Source of the DNA: Bemisia tabaci
Taxonomy: Eukaryota; Arthropoda; Insecta; Hemiptera; Aleyrodidae
Reading direction: 5' to 3'
Length of the DNA: 64,000 bases
Assembly (NCBI RefSeq): GCF_918797505.1
Contig: NC_092794.1
Location: 68,113,345-68,177,344 of the forward strand
Position 1 is the first letter of the stretch, and every line of letters starts with the position of its first letter. Both the position numbers and the translations under genes were made by a program. The notes under the pieces were generated by a model that was not told where the DNA came from, searched no databases, and saw only the letters and a list, made by a program, of their open reading frames with translations. This document shows, in pieces, positions 24,204-36,266 of the stretch.

Positions 24204-24540
24204 AACATCGCGGTAGGCTCGGCATGGCACTGAGAAATTACGAAAATTCAACGATTGAAGCGCTCACCGCAGTGAACGTGCAATGCGTGAAGTATTCCCC
24301 CCAGTCTTGTAGGCGCTATCCGTTCCGCGCCGACCGCCTAGCGCAATGCGTGAAGTATTCTAGCAGTCTTGTAGGCGCTAATATGCGTTCACGCCGATCA
24401 CACTGTGTTTGGCGCGACTAGTTGATCTCACGGAGTAGCGTGTTTTAACTTGTTACTACCATTAAGTCTTTGCTTACCTTGTAACCCTTGTATGGATTAC
24501 TATACTGTCATTAAGAGTGATTTTTTACAAGCGGGTTACA
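24204..24540 (-). repeat. Diverged relative of the family C centre
   Basis: GCAATGCGTGAAGTATTC followed by CAGTCTTGTAGGCGCTA occurs twice in tandem (24282-24319, 24338-24382). Downstream, CACGGAGTAGCGTG and TTGTATGGATTACTATACTG match the inverse of the family C middle. The family C ends are absent, so it is a distinct or decayed family sharing the central module. Confidence 0.55.
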
Positions 24541-25209
24541 CCATGCCCTCGCCTGTAGTGAAACTGTATTGATTTGTAAGCCGCCGGAAACTCATGAACA
24601 ACGGCAGTAGTCATTGCTTACTTCTTGAGAAGGCGAGTTCCTTGGTATGTATGTACCTACTTTGACCTATTAGCCATGTCGATGGCCGCTTGCTTTAGGG
24701 AGAGTTGCTCTGTTTCTATGTCGTTGCGTCGGAAAGAAAATGAAAATATTTAATATTGGAAGTTCAAAGGCTGATTTCCTCCTATAAAGTGGTTCTCGTT
24801 ACGAGGTTAGTCGTCACAGAGAGAGACTATTTTACTAAACATTTTTTTTACATATTTCAGAAAGCAGTTTTTATAAAATTCAGAAAAAAACTTATGGGCA
24901 CAAGTTTGAATGATAACGACGAATTGTTTGCTCAATAACCGCCAATAGACAAGATAACGATACAAAAACTTGTTTTTATACAGTTTTGTCCTTTTTTCAA
25001 AGCTCAATACTCGACTTTAAGCACCCCAAGACCAAAAAACAAGCATTCATGTTAAAGACTCCCAATAATGGCGAAAAACGTCCCCCCATAATTTTTGGGG
25101 TGATCAATTACTACTTAATAACACCGTTTCATCTCGAGAGTCCTCCATTGTTCCTAAGTGTCAGGACCAAACTTAAAGGTCTGCGAGTTGTGCTCGCAGG
25201 GATTCCATC
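24541..25209. other. No gene seen
   Basis: Unique sequence. Confidence 0.35.
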
Positions 25210-25287
25210 TGAACGCATCTATGCCAAAAGGAACTATTCCTCACACAAACCCTATGCACATAGTTCTTTTTAGCATAGACACGTCCA
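25210..25287. mobile_element. Family E MITE, copy 2
   Basis: It is a 78-bp hairpin, TGAACGCATCTATGCCAAAA ... TTTTTAGCATAGACACGTCCA, with GGAACTATTCC and CATAGTTC inside. Flanks TC and TT do not match. Confidence 0.7.
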
Positions 25288-26357
25288 TTTGAACCCCGCG
25301 CAATATCCTTCCAAAGGGATCTCCAGATTTTTCAATGATAAGTTTCTTGCCCGAAGTTTACATTTGACACCAGTAAAAAAGGACCCCTCTCGACGCGCCA
25401 ACAAAGAGGGGCGCGAATAGAACACGAATGAAATTCTGCCCCGCCGGCCACGGCGGGTCAGTATATTACGTTTCCCTTCGCTGCGATCAAAACCTGCGTG
25501 CGCGGTTGCCACATCGACTCTTCTCTCCGTCGAGGCGACAGAGCGCGGGCGAATTTTTCACGCAACCTGAATTCGACCGAAAGTGAAAACACAAAGGAAG
25601 CCTGGATTCGTCGAGGAGATGGAAAAGAGATGACCCGAGTTGCGGGCCGTGTAAAACGATTCCCGGACCAACAATAGAAGCGTTCCCTTTGCTGCGCCTC
25701 ATCGACAACACAGGAGCTGAAGGATGGATGGTCTGCGGGCTGAACCGGTCAGCTTGAGTGATTTTACAAGAGCAAGGTGCGGACGAAACACGGTTTCGGG
25801 TCATCCTGGGGGGAGGGGGGGTTATAATTTACAGCGCACCCGGACAAAGACAAACAGCTTTCGGCGGGACGGACGAACAAACGGCACACGTGGAATACGG
25901 AGAATGTAGAATGTGTCATTTTATCTCGGAATAGTTACCATCAGCACGTCTGAACTGAAGAGTCTCAGAAATAAAAGGGAGAAAAAGAAGGAAAAGAAAT
26001 ACGCCACGTAGTTTCGTTTAGAAATTTTTCCATGCAGTTTAGGATGCAGGCCGGAAATTGAAATACCAATGGAAACTTCATGCTAAAATTGTCATGCTTT
26101 ATAAGGTATGGTACATACCGAGCGCTTGTCCTCTTCACCGCACAGAAACCTGAAAGCCTTAACTATGGTTCATGAAATTTTTATTGAGCATCCCCTCGTT
26201 TCAGTCTTAATTCTAAGAGAAGAATCAGAGAATGGGATTTCTTGGACATTAAATTGCTTTGAATCAGTGAGAACATCGCAAAGTCTTCAGTATACGTGTT
26301 TGACATAGGTCAAGGCAGCCTAGTCAGTATTTTGGCTGAAAATTTCACGGTGAGACT

Positions 26358-26425
26358 TCCGGACGCAACTATTCGTGCTCTACGGCTATGCATGTTGCAG
26401 ATGTGAAAAATTGAAGGAGCCCTGG
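26358..26425 (+). repeat. Family Q interspersed repeat, copy 2
   Basis: GACGCAACTATTCGTGCTC, GCATGTTGCAGATGTG and AAAATTGAAGGAGCCCTGG occur in family order. Confidence 0.5.
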
Positions 26426-26659
26426 TTTTCCTCCGCTCATAGCATCAAGGCGACGTGCATTATTTAAAGTCGGTAGCCAAATTTAAACGCCTGCAGCCCG
26501 AGCGCGTCCTGGCTCATCCATTGAAAGCGATGGATCCAGATCAGATCTATATGGTGTTCCCCTATAGAAGAGAGGTTGGCTTTATGAAGCTCAATACTTG
26601 TGATAAGTAGGTCTATGGTCGGGCCGCAGGATGCAACTGTTTAGGTCCGATAACTGTTG

Positions 26660-26915
26660 TTTATCGGCGGTGAAACATTCTGTCCTCGTATCTCGGTTTG
26701 CGACTTGGCAGATTTTCTGTCGTACTCTATTTTTTAAACGAAAAACTACTCTACAGCAATTCGTAAAAACTGCTGTGATTATTTTTTCTATGCGAAAAAA
26801 TTCTGCAAAAATTTTATAAGTAATGATGATGTTTATTTATTCCCCCTTAAAAAATTGAAATAGGAGCAGAGATTTTAAAATCCCGCAAGCGAGATAGCTG
26901 AGTCGCCGTCAACAT
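26660..26915. mobile_element. Family J element, copy in upstream region
   Basis: It shows CTCGGTTTGCGACTTGGCAG, TTTTCTGTCGTACTCTATTT, CTACTCTACAGCAATTCG and, at the far end, GAGATTTTAAAATCCCGCAA, the family J order. The edges are decayed. Confidence 0.65.
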
Positions 26916-27004
26916 GCAAAAAAGAATTGAAATCGCGCTGGCTTTTCTCGCGTTTATAGCAACGTAGCGTGCAAACACAGTTTTGAGTATGGCTTTACTG
27001 CAAC

Positions 27005-27075
27005 TCTCAGGCGCAAGACGCAACTATTCGTGCTTAATGTCTGTACGTATTGCATATGCGAAACACTGAAGGTGC
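27005..27075 (+). repeat. Family Q interspersed repeat, copy 3
   Basis: AAGACGCAACTATTCGTGCT, GTATTGCATATGCG and CACTGAAGGTGCTCTGG are present; it is the second Q copy within 700 bases. Confidence 0.5.
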
Positions 27076-28557
27076 TCTGGGTTTGAGCTGCTTGGTTCGT
27101 ATAAATAATCAAGACATGAACATTTTAAAACGTCGGAATGGCGACACGCGTTGGAAATTGAGGACATCTCCCGTCTTGCGCTGGTGAAAATATGTCAGAA
27201 CATCTTATCCTAAGCCTAAGAAATGTTTTACCTTTCTTGTTGGCGTTGTAGTGTGTTATCATACGCTCCGGTATGCCATACAAGTATAGGATAGTTTTAA
27301 TGACTCATATAAATGCATAGGCACAGTGAGATGGCTCCAGAGTCTGTCACATGGGAGCCGGTGCGAATTGTTTGCAACTAATTGCATCAACTGATTGCCT
27401 TGCCGCCGGCGACGCGCCGCGCGGATTGAGGAAGAACCAAAAGCTCGCAACCCGAGGGGAAAGCGCAGGGAGTTAAGTCTTTTTAGCTCCTACGGGCTCG
27501 GAGCGCGCTGACGGACGTATCGTGACTTGGGCACGTAATTCGGAGCCGCGCTGGCTGGTTGGTGCGAAGACAGCCATAAAAATGAGGCGGGTATGAGGGA
27601 ACGGAGCCAAGCCTCTGCCTCTCCGAGCGAAAGTTTTAAAAAGACAGACAAGTTAGAGAGCGAAAAGTCGAGAGCAACGAGGTTTGTCACGCACCAGAAC
27701 AGATTTTTGATACTTCGTCTTCTCTCCTTATCTCGGCCTCGTTGTCGAATTTCTGCCTCCGTCTCCCGAGGCTCGGGGTTTTTTTCCACCTCTCCTCTCC
27801 ATCGTGCACCGGAATCTCGCCGTAATAAATGACGCTGGTTTGTGTTTGCGCCACTTTGTTGCAGCTCACAGCTCTATTGCGAGAGGGGCACGCGGATTTA
27901 TGAAGGCGGGACGTTTCGATACCAGACAACCCCAGGTTAATCTGTAACAGCCAATCCTTTGAATTAAATTACGCGATGCTCGAGTGGAATTTTACATTCC
28001 GCCATCTCGTAAAATTCTCCGTGCCTTTGCTCCTAGGCACCTCCGTCAAGAGACAAGCGACCTCCATCGGTATCTTGGCAATGGTGGAGCTTTTAATATC
28101 GGGACTGCAACATTCAACTGTTGACTTACCTACTAGGTAGATGTTGAACAACGTGTCGGGTATTTCGTTTGACAAACATACCGAAGTTTGGTATTTTGCT
28201 TGGCTCATTCCGTCACCCAAAGCTCATTCTCTACCTAGTAGGTATAAGATGACTGTTGCTCCCATACAATTGTCCATAGGAAGAGTTAAAACCCCGAAAG
28301 TAGAAGTTTCCACCTGTTGCCAAGAGGGTAGTGGAGGATCTCTTGTCTCTGCTTCCAATGGATGGCGCAAAGATGGCCTGATACTTTTTTTTCTTAATTA
28401 TCGGATTAAATCGATCAACGATATAAGAATCTATTTTAATTGAAGGAAAAGAGTTACTCACGAGAGAAGCATAAAAAGGCATACATAAAGTGGAACTAAC
28501 GGAGAAGATGCAATTATTGCATCACAACGTAGGTAAGATAGTAAAAGATTGTTTGTG

Positions 28558-28690
28558 CAAAGCATTGCGAGTTCACGCGCTCCCGCAATCGCGCCTTCAA
28601 TTCCGTGAATACGACACGGACATCCATCAAGTACGAATAGTTGTATCTCTGCGCCGCGCCGTCATCAACGCGCTTTCCTTTCCAAATCGT
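28558..28690 (-). repeat. Family Q interspersed repeat, copy 4
   Basis: The minus strand reads GGCGCAGAGATACAACTATT, then TTGATGGATGTCCGTG and GAATTGAAGGCGCGATTG, then CGTGAACTCGCAATGC; it is the longest family Q match. Confidence 0.6.
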
Positions 28691-28844
28691 CTCTATTTCC
28701 ATTTTGTATTTGTTCCGTTTATCTTATTTGTTGTGCTTCAAGGGCTAAGTGAGCGACATGGCCGGAAAAGAGAGAGACGTAACCGGGCCTAGTTTTTTTT
28801 TTTTTTAACTTTTCTCCTAAATCTGAACGACACTTCATTGGGAG

Positions 28845-28940
28845 CATAGAGCGGAGCACTGGGAGTTCACACCTCGCATCATCGCGCCTGCAATGTCGGA
28901 GATGCGACACCAATATCCATCAAATACGAAATGAGAAAGC
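28845..28940 (-). repeat. Family Q interspersed repeat, copy 5
   Basis: The minus strand reads TATTTGATGGATATTGG, GCAGGCGCGATGATGCG and GTGAACTCCCAGTGCTCCGC. Adjacent to copy 4 in the same orientation. Confidence 0.55.
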
Positions 28941-31677
28941 GCTATTATGTCACCAAAAAGGTGAAACATTCGGGAAGTCAAGGAAAGGCAGGGTCCGAAC
29001 AAAAAAGGTAAACTTAATATCATAAACAAGTATATGTATAGTAAAAAAAGTTTACCTTATTTCAAAAGGATTTATGAGGACATCAATTTTAAAATCTTTT
29101 TTAAACTCATCAGGAAAATCTGAGCTTAAGAGTAGAGCACACTTGTCAACAGTAATTTTAGAGCGAGCCCGTGTCTATTGATGACCTTGACCATTGAAGT
29201 TCTTTTTACAGTATAGAATCTTGATTATCCGCGATGATTGGGACTGGAGGCACTGCGGATGGTCGGAAATAGTGGATAATCCATAACCACAAACCGTGGC
29301 TGGAAAAAATGCACAATCAGAGAGACCATCTTTGGAATGAGTTGTGCGAAAATGTAATGCCATATATTAGGAAAAGAATACAATCCTGAGTTAAGAATAA
29401 ATTTAATATTTTTTCCTATTGAATAAAGTATGGAAAAATCATTTGTAAACGAATTCTGGCGGATGTTCGGAACATAGATTTGCATTGAAAAGAAAAATGC
29501 AAAAGAAAGACCGCTCAACTCGACGACGGATAAAAAGATTCGCGGATAACCGAGGCGCAAAAAATTAATACCCTGCTGGATTTCCCGAGGGAAAAAATTA
29601 AGAAATATGGGGAATCTGTGGGAAATTTTATGTTTAAACCGGGTTTAACTCGAATTTCGACAACTCTGCCGGTAAGTATTAACGTTAAAGTAGAGGGACG
29701 AAGAGGGAGGGAAAACAATCAAACGCAAAGATAACACGGCTTTGTTATTGTGTAAAAAGTTGCGAGGCTTTTGTTTTAAACGACAGAATTACGGAGCATA
29801 TCCGAGCGTCGCGTCCGTCGCCTTCTTCCGAAAATGTCTCAGTTAGTACGACGCGTCGCGCAGGCTGTTCGCCCCCTATTTCCCGGATTGCCCCGCGCGG
29901 GAAAAAAAATAATTCAGAGGATCGCACCACCAAGAATTTTTTTATGGCCTCGCCAGCGTGTGGCCGTGAGCGCGGGTGTGGGGCTCGTAAAATCTCGATG
30001 TTTATCGTTCATTCTGGTCGGTTTGTCTCGGTGAAATGCCGCCTTTTAAGCTGAATTATCTCCCTCTACCAGCAGTTGATTTATGAAGGAGGAAGATAAT
30101 TGTTGGATGGGATTGATTAAATTAAGGAGTCGGCTCAAACCCTCACCCTCTCCCCTACCAATCCTATCTAAGATCTTATTGCCAACTCCAATTTTTAAGT
30201 TTCCTTCCGAGTCGGAGGATATCCGATCGATAGACAACGGATCTTAATATACGCTTTCTCGTTTTCAAACTTCCGCACCGCACAGTGGATCGAGTCATTT
30301 GGAGTGGTCGGACAAAATTCGGAACCTTTAAACGCTTAAAACTTGTTTATAAAAAAACTTTGAGGTTCTTAAAGTGGTTCCATTGGTTTCCTCTCGAAAT
30401 TTTCTTCTCAAAGCACCCCTTGAAATTGAAAATGTGACAAAATAAACATAAAAATTTACTGTCTTCGTCAAATATTTCATGTCCGACCTATCTGATTGAC
30501 TCAATCCACCGTTCATCGTCCTTAGCTTTTAGACGCACAACGGACTGATCATTGACATTTATAGACAAAGCGACTGGCAAAGAGGAAATAAAGAAAATGG
30601 AGCAATCCTATTAATGGGAACAGGTGGTTGCAATGGGCAAAGGAGGTTAGTAATACTCTAATAAACAGCACAAGAAACCTTGGAGTTAGTTCATCTTTTT
30701 CTCCTTTAGTTTATACTACTCCCCTCTCAAACTAAAAAATCCGCCTTTTTCGAAAGTCTCGATTTTCAAATTTTTTTCTTTAATTTTCAAAAGATTCAGC
30801 GTAAAGTAATAAAACAGAAATAAATTCAAATTGAAGTTCAAATCGCACGATATTGTATGTTAGGAAACCTTAAAAAATAGAGAAAAGTCAAGCAAGATTG
30901 CGAGTTACTTGATTTGAAATAAAGTTGTGCACCTCTGTCGTAAAAAAATTATAAAGACGGAAAAAATTATAATTATTCAGAGACCCACTTCATAAAAAAA
31001 GATACGTTTCTATAGTGTTAAAAACGTGATTTTACGATTTTAAATTCCAGGGTTTTACATGAGAAATACTGACACAATACAAGCAATACTGCTAAATGTA
31101 TCCATCTCTCCGAAACTCCGTTCATTTGTAAGCTTCTAGTCCCAACCCTTTTCCGCATTACTGGTATGTGTATCATATTGGGTCCATACAAGAAGTTACT
31201 CGGTGTTGCTCATTTAAAAATAAACAAGTTCCGAACTTTTCAGACTTTTCTCGGCTTTTTCTAATTTAAGTTTTTAACAAGTTTTTATGTGCGCTTTTGG
31301 GTTAGCTCGTAAAAATGTTCGGTTTATGCACGCTGCTGTAAATGCTTCCACCTCGGTTTTCCAACTTTTTGTGTATAATATTGTTTTTCCTGCAACCGTA
31401 TGAAAATGAAATTCAACTTCTGCTAAAGAAGTGCAGTAATTGAATCTTCTTCCTACGCTCAGTTTCTGGAAAATACGGTTTTACAAGTAAGCTGGGGCAA
31501 TTTCTCGCTATGTACATGTTATCTATTTTTTTATATTTTTCTTTCTTTTTCGTAATGAAATAAGATCTCGGATTACAGGAATATTACGAACATGAAATAT
31601 GATAGTAACGAATTAAAATTATTTATTTTATTTATTTTTGCCCCTCCTGATTTCTAAACTTCTTGCAAATATAAACG
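28941..31677. other. No gene seen
   Basis: A large AT-rich stretch with no repeat family recognised; 29830-30000 is locally GC-rich. No exon of any family I know was found. Confidence 0.4.
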
Positions 31678-31941
31678 CATATCGACGATTAAACTGCCAG
31701 ACCACTTATCTCGTTTGCGGTGTTTAAAAATCTCCGCTCCCATTTTATTTTTGTGAAAAAGAACAAACCAATATCATTCCTTGAAGTTTTCACAGATTTC
31801 TCTTCACACAGAGAGGAAAAATCACGGAGGTGTTTCAAGAATTGACGTTGAGAAGTTTTCCACCCAAAAAATGAAGTATGACAGGAAGTCTTTGACGTCG
31901 CAAACCGAGATACGTGGTTTGGTAGTTTCACCGTCGGTATG
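31678..31941. mobile_element. Family J element, near-complete reference copy
   Basis: Ends ATATCGACGATTAAACTGCC / GGTAGTTTCACCGTCGGTAT are followed inward by ACCACTTATCTCGTTTGCGG and its inverse (GACGTCGCAAACCGAGATAC). Inside are AAAAATCTCCGC, AAGTTTTCACAGATTTC, AAAAATCACGG and AAGTATGACAGGAAGTCT, all shared with the other J copies. Confidence 0.78.
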
Positions 31942-32589
31942 TTTAGTTAAGATTTGAGTGAAAAATAAGCGCGAGATCTTGCCTTGTAAGGCAAATTTTA
32001 TAATTTTCGAAATAAAATTTTCCGCGAAAGTTTATTTTATGACATAAATCAATTCTCATACAGTTTAGCTACCCTTTCACCCTCTCTACCCTAAAAAAAA
32101 TCTCAAATTGATATGCATACTAGAAAAACATATAAAAGAACCGACTTTAGGAGAACAAATCTTTATTCTGCCCTTTCTTCTTCCTCCTGCTTATTTCTCT
32201 GACTTTGCAATGTGGCAGCACATTTTATGGAGACTTTGCAATGTGGCAGCACATTTTATGAAAACAATCCGCCGAATTCCTGAGATTAGCTCCGTGAGTT
32301 CTGTCACGGCTTGATAATTTACCAAGAGGCTCCCAACACATTGTTGCCGGACGGCTATTATTCACGAATTCCTCAAGAAGACAACCCATTAAATCTTATG
32401 GAGGGGATCTTCGCTGTCCGAAATGGCAGCATCGACTCTAGAACCGTTGATTATTAGGGTTCAATTTACAGATGAGAAAGGCGCGACTTGCGTTTATGCA
32501 GCAGACGAATTTATAATTTATTTGCAGCTCCTCGGTGGATGAGGAATTGAGGATGGCTCAGGGTCGAACCGGTGAGCAAGTCCAGCGGG
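31942..32589. other. No gene seen; short tandem duplication
   Basis: A 31-base unit (GACTTTGCAATGTGGCAGCA...) is present twice at 32201-32262. The rest is unique. Confidence 0.5.
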
Positions 32590-32724
32590 TCGATTGTTGA
32601 ATGGATATCGAATGACCCCGATCGATAGATAGCATTGCTAAGATAGCTCTATCGATATCGACAAGCTATCGATAGATAGGATCTATCGATTAGGATCATT
32701 CGATAGTGATTCAACAAGCCCGCT
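32590..32724. repeat. Family L (TATCGATAG-rich) repeat, copy 1
   Basis: ATCGAATGACCCCGATCGAT, AGCATTGCTAAGATAG, CTATCGATAGATAGGATC and GATCATTCGATAGTGATTC form imperfect inverted ends; AGCATTGCTAAGATAG recurs at 50642 and 57320. Confidence 0.55.
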
Positions 32725-34269
32725 TCGCGCTGGTAGAATGGAACAAGCCATATGAGTCTCGAGCGCAGCTTAGATGAGTACTACTGCCATTTTATTACTT
32801 CACCTTGAGTACAACGTATGTAAAACGTACATCATCGGGTTTTCATCCTTTACATTCTGAGCACCATCCAAATACCATGACAGGAATACCTAGTTTAATT
32901 TTGTGTTCGCAGTGCGTTATCCGCACGTATACTCTATTATTGCATCTTGATCGTGGAATATTATGTAGACTGGCACTATGCCAAAGAATCAGTGGAAATT
33001 CTCACTTTTTTGACGTCTTCTTTGAATGAAAATTTCGAAATTTTATATTTATAAAAATTATAATTAATTATAATAATTAAAATAAAAACCTTTGTACTGC
33101 CCCCATTAATCGTAGGCCATAATAATTGTTTTATCCGAATGACTTCGTTATGCTGAGCAAAAATAGTCTTGGATTTCGTAGTTTTAACTTGACGTAAATA
33201 AGGTAAAAAGAGACCTGTGGAGAAATCGTTTCCCTCAAATCATTATAAAAAATCAATATTATGGTAATTAGAGGTACAGCCTAGAAACACATTCGTTTTT
33301 TGTATACCTGAGCTCATAGATTTTATTTCCCCCCCCCCCCCCCCAGTTAATGTGTTCAAAGATTACCATAAATATACCAAAATAGGCAGAGTCAATTGTT
33401 TCGAGAGTTAGTCTACATAATCTCCCGAGGCTGGGATTAAAATAAATTAAAAACCATTCCATCAAATGACATTTAAGCCCGCTGATCCACACAGCTTAGT
33501 TTAATACCTTCATTTGCCTTCATTGCCCATTTTATTATCTAAATTAGGTAAATTAAGGTATCGTCTATCGTATTTTCAAGCTATCGGCAACATGGAATAA
33601 ATGGCTATTGATTGCTGCGGCATTTGTTGAGTTATTCACTCGCCCAATACAACGGGGGCTTGTTAAACACGATTACAAGCTCATTTGCTCATGTTGACGG
33701 AAATCATTTTGAGCCCTGTTGTCGATTTTCGCGGAAGGGTCTGGAGCCCCTTTGGTGAAAAAGTGCATTTTGGAAACATCGGCTACATAATATAAAAGCA
33801 CCATGTAGTAGTCCTCATCCTGAATAACTTCCCGATTTAATGATGCTTTCGAGTATTATTATCCAGTATGGGTTTAAACCTAATTTTCTGGTACCTCATG
33901 ATCGTATCAGATAGTTCCGAATCATTCTTAGTGCAATTCGTTCCGCCCACTCGCTTTTTTCGCGCCTTCTACTACCAAGTTTCGTTCAGGATACCCCGAG
34001 ATTCATTGATATTGATCAAAAGGGCTGATTAATTAATCAGCATCATTTAAACCTATTCATGCAGGAGAAATTCGAAGGCTGAAGGTTTTGAAGGTTATGC
34101 GTTCCTTCACAATAGAGGCAGCGAAATGCGATATAAAACTACGACGTGGCCACCAAACCAAGCGATGGCCAGAGGTACAAAAGTTTAAGCAACTTCATAA
34201 AGTGCAATTATAAAATGAAATTCTATGGAATTGTATGAAATTTCATGATTTTTCTTACGATTTTCTAAA
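32725..34269. other. No gene seen
   Basis: AT-rich unique DNA with a C run at 33329-33344. Confidence 0.4.
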
Positions 34270-34379
34270 ACTTCTTGAATGGACTTAGTTACCACGAAAG
34301 ACATAGAAATGGTAAAATCTTAATTTTGAAATTTTTAAACAAAATATCATGAGTAAAATTTCGCAGTTCCTGAGCCGAT

Positions 34380-34650
34380 TTTCCAATAGTTGTTGAGAGT
34401 TTTATACGCAGCCCGTAAAAATTCCTCAATGTTTCGGCGAAACTATCAATACCAACTATAAACAAAGCCAAGAAAAAGTCGCCTGAACAAAAAATTCCCA
34501 GTGAGTCTCCTTTTATCCGGTGTAAAAGGCAACTTAGGTTAAGTTAGGTCATACCACTAAACTAACTTGGATGTAGTGCGTGGGGTATCATGCGGAGATG
34601 AAGGCGCGTCAAGCCGCGTGACAACTATCATTCCATTTCCAACTCATTTA
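34380..34650 (+). repeat. Family P repeat, copy 1
   Basis: AATGTTTCGGCGAAACTATC, CTGAACAAAAAATTCCC and CAACTTAGGTTAAGTTAGGT, then GTCATACCACTAAACTAAC to CGTGACAACTATCATTCCAT, recur in the same order and strand at 38540-38812. Confidence 0.7.
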
Positions 34651-34739
34651 ATGCCGAAAATTCATAGAAATTTCATGGAAATTGAAATTTCACTTTTGTG
34701 TACCATAATTTTTATGGAATCTCATATTTTATTTATATC

Positions 34740-34988
34740 TAGACCACGTTTAGTAGAAAGGAACCAGGCCACATCAGCTATTGCCAAATTTAACTGGGCA
34801 ATATAAGTTTTTACAAGAACACGGTTGTCCCATGAAAATTTTAAGGAATTTGCTTCGCACTTTGCAGAAAATTCATCGAATTTTGCACAAAAATCCCCAA
34901 AACCGTTTTTCATGAAAAAAATGCAATTGCCCAATTAAATTTGGCAAAAACTGATGTGGCTTGGTACCTTCCTGCTTAACGTGGTCCA
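34740..34988. mobile_element. Family I MITE, copy 2, between two similar 85-bp blocks
   Basis: Ends are TAGACCACGTTTAGTAGAAA and CTTCCTGCTTAACGTGGTCCA, with GGAACCAGGCCACATCAGC and GCCAAATTTAACTGGGCAAT inside. The sequences on both sides (34653-34739 and 34997-35085) are direct repeats of about 80% identity. Confidence 0.8.
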
Positions 34989-35262
34989 ATTCAGCTCGTG
35001 AAAAGTCATAGAAATATCATGGAGAATGAAATTCCACTTTTGTGCACTATAATTTTTATGAATTTCATATCTCATTTCATTCACATACTACTACTAACAA
35101 GTCGCTCTTATAGTGCTTTTGTGCGCTCTGCGACACCCAACCGCTACTGATAACGATCTTGCCAGAGCTCCTCCGGCAGATCGCATCCGACAAAAGGGAA
35201 ATGGACGGATTATATTGGTGGAAGTGGGAGGTTACAATGAATAAAGGAGGTAGGTACACATT

Positions 35263-35652
35263 TGGACGTATTTCTACCAAAAAGACCTATGTGCAGGTGA
35301 GAAATATGGGGTGTGCTCGTTAGTTCTCTAGCCGTAAGAGTGAATGAGAATGATACAGCGCCAGTGACGTCAGCGGCAATGAAGGAGCCGGACCGCGACG
35401 GGGAGATCGTCGTCGGGGCGCTTTAACTCATGAGCCCTGTCCACAACGCTCTCGTGCGATGCCCGCGGCTCATGAATCCCGCATTCAGTTGGCGCTTAGT
35501 TCCGTTTGATAGAATGTAAAATCCCGCTTTTCCAATTCTTCAAAAGGAATCACGACCACTTTAACATTGCTTCTTATGCAGCTTTCTAGAGTACACCCCA
35601 TATTTCTCACCTGCACAAGTGCACATAGGTCTGTTTGATAGAAATGCGTCCA
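35263..35652. mobile_element. Family E element, long copy, TT-flanked
   Basis: Ends are TGGACGTATTTCTACCAAAA and GTTTGATAGAAATGCGTCCA. The arms continue through GACCTATGTGCAGGTGAGAA and ATATGGGGTGT. TT lies on both sides. The 390-bp length comes from a unique GC-rich centre containing a GAGCCCTG hairpin. Confidence 0.8.
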
Positions 35653-35761
35653 TTTAGGTACTTGTATTGTTCAAAACCTCTGATCCTCTGGCCATCGTCT
35701 AACTTTATGCTTTGCAGATCGCCTCCTACCGTTAGCTTTTCTGTTTTGCAAATATTTCATT

Positions 35762-36020
35762 TGGATTGCATTTTGCAAAAAGGAACCACTAGCATTGCCA
35801 TGTTGCTAAGATTGTGCAACTTCTTTTGTCTTGGAGGAAAAACCCGATTATCTATTCATAGTTTCTATTTTACTCGCTAAAAACTGTAAATTTAAGACAA
35901 AAATTACCATCTAAATTTCATAATTTTTCACGATTTCCGCAATTTTATTGCAAAAGATGAAGTTACACAATCTTAGCATCATTGCAATGCCAGTGGTTCC
36001 TTTTTGCAAAATGCAATCCA
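35762..36020. mobile_element. Family H MITE, copy 2, TT-flanked, next to the 5' UTR exon
   Basis: Ends are TGGATTGCATTTTGCAAAAA and TTTTTGCAAAATGCAATCCA, with AGGAACCACTAGCATTGCCA and its inverse. TT lies on both sides. It ends 66 bases before the exon start inferred at 36087, leaving just enough unique DNA for a branch point and pyrimidine tract. Confidence 0.87.
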
Positions 36021-36086
36021 TTTATATCTATGGTCAAATTCTGTTGGAGTGGAGTTTTCTGACGATGCGTGTTGCTTCTGTTTCAG

Positions 36087-36266
36087 GGGAAGGAGCGGGA
36101 GCCATGTTATGACGCGATGAGGTGTCGTCGCCCGAGGCACCATGTAGCCGGGGCCGGCGACGAATAAGACGCGGGGGCGAGAGGAAGGGGCAGGGGCAGG
36201 GGCAGGGGCAGGGGAAGGGGAAGGGGCAGGGGTGCGGTCGAGGGGTTCGGAGGAAGAGGAACCAGG
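36087..36266 (+). promoter_or_regulatory. mAChR-A: mAChR-A 5' UTR segment with three upstream ATGs
   Basis: A strong acceptor (pyrimidine tract ending in CAG at 36084-36086, with a CTGAC branch-like site near 36058) lies upstream of the start codon, so the UTR is probably spliced and further 5' exons lie upstream. Three upstream ATGs precede the main start: 36104-36112 (two codons plus stop), 36117-36167 (16 codons plus stop, in the main frame, so it also closes that frame upstream) and 36142-36147 (ATG directly followed by TAG). The main ATG at 36267 is the first in its frame after the stop at 36165-36167. Whether transcription starts upstream of or within this segment cannot be seen. Confidence 0.6.
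36187..36232 (+). repeat. GGGGCA/GGGGAA hexamer run, possible G-quadruplex in 5' UTR
   Basis: Eight GGGG tracts are separated by exactly two bases (CA or AA). The run ends 34 bases before the receptor ATG and is on the sense strand, so an mRNA carrying this UTR could fold into an RNA G-quadruplex. Runs of this sort are known to impede scanning ribosomes; any effect here is inferred. The tract is also likely to vary in length between individuals. Confidence 0.85.

Larger units (their letters stand above)
25288..28500. other. No gene seen; two CpG-rich stretches
   Basis: 25290-25900 and 27250-27950 are richer in G+C and CpG than their surroundings and could mark promoter-associated DNA or 5' non-coding exons, but no splice-supported exon was found. 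A CTACCTAGTAGGTA-type inverted repeat occurs around 28124-28246. The region also carries family Q and J copies. Confidence 0.35.

Noticed and set aside
34515..34545. TTAGG-like phrases
   Set aside because: Only a few AAGTTAGG units occur inside family P; it is not a telomeric array.
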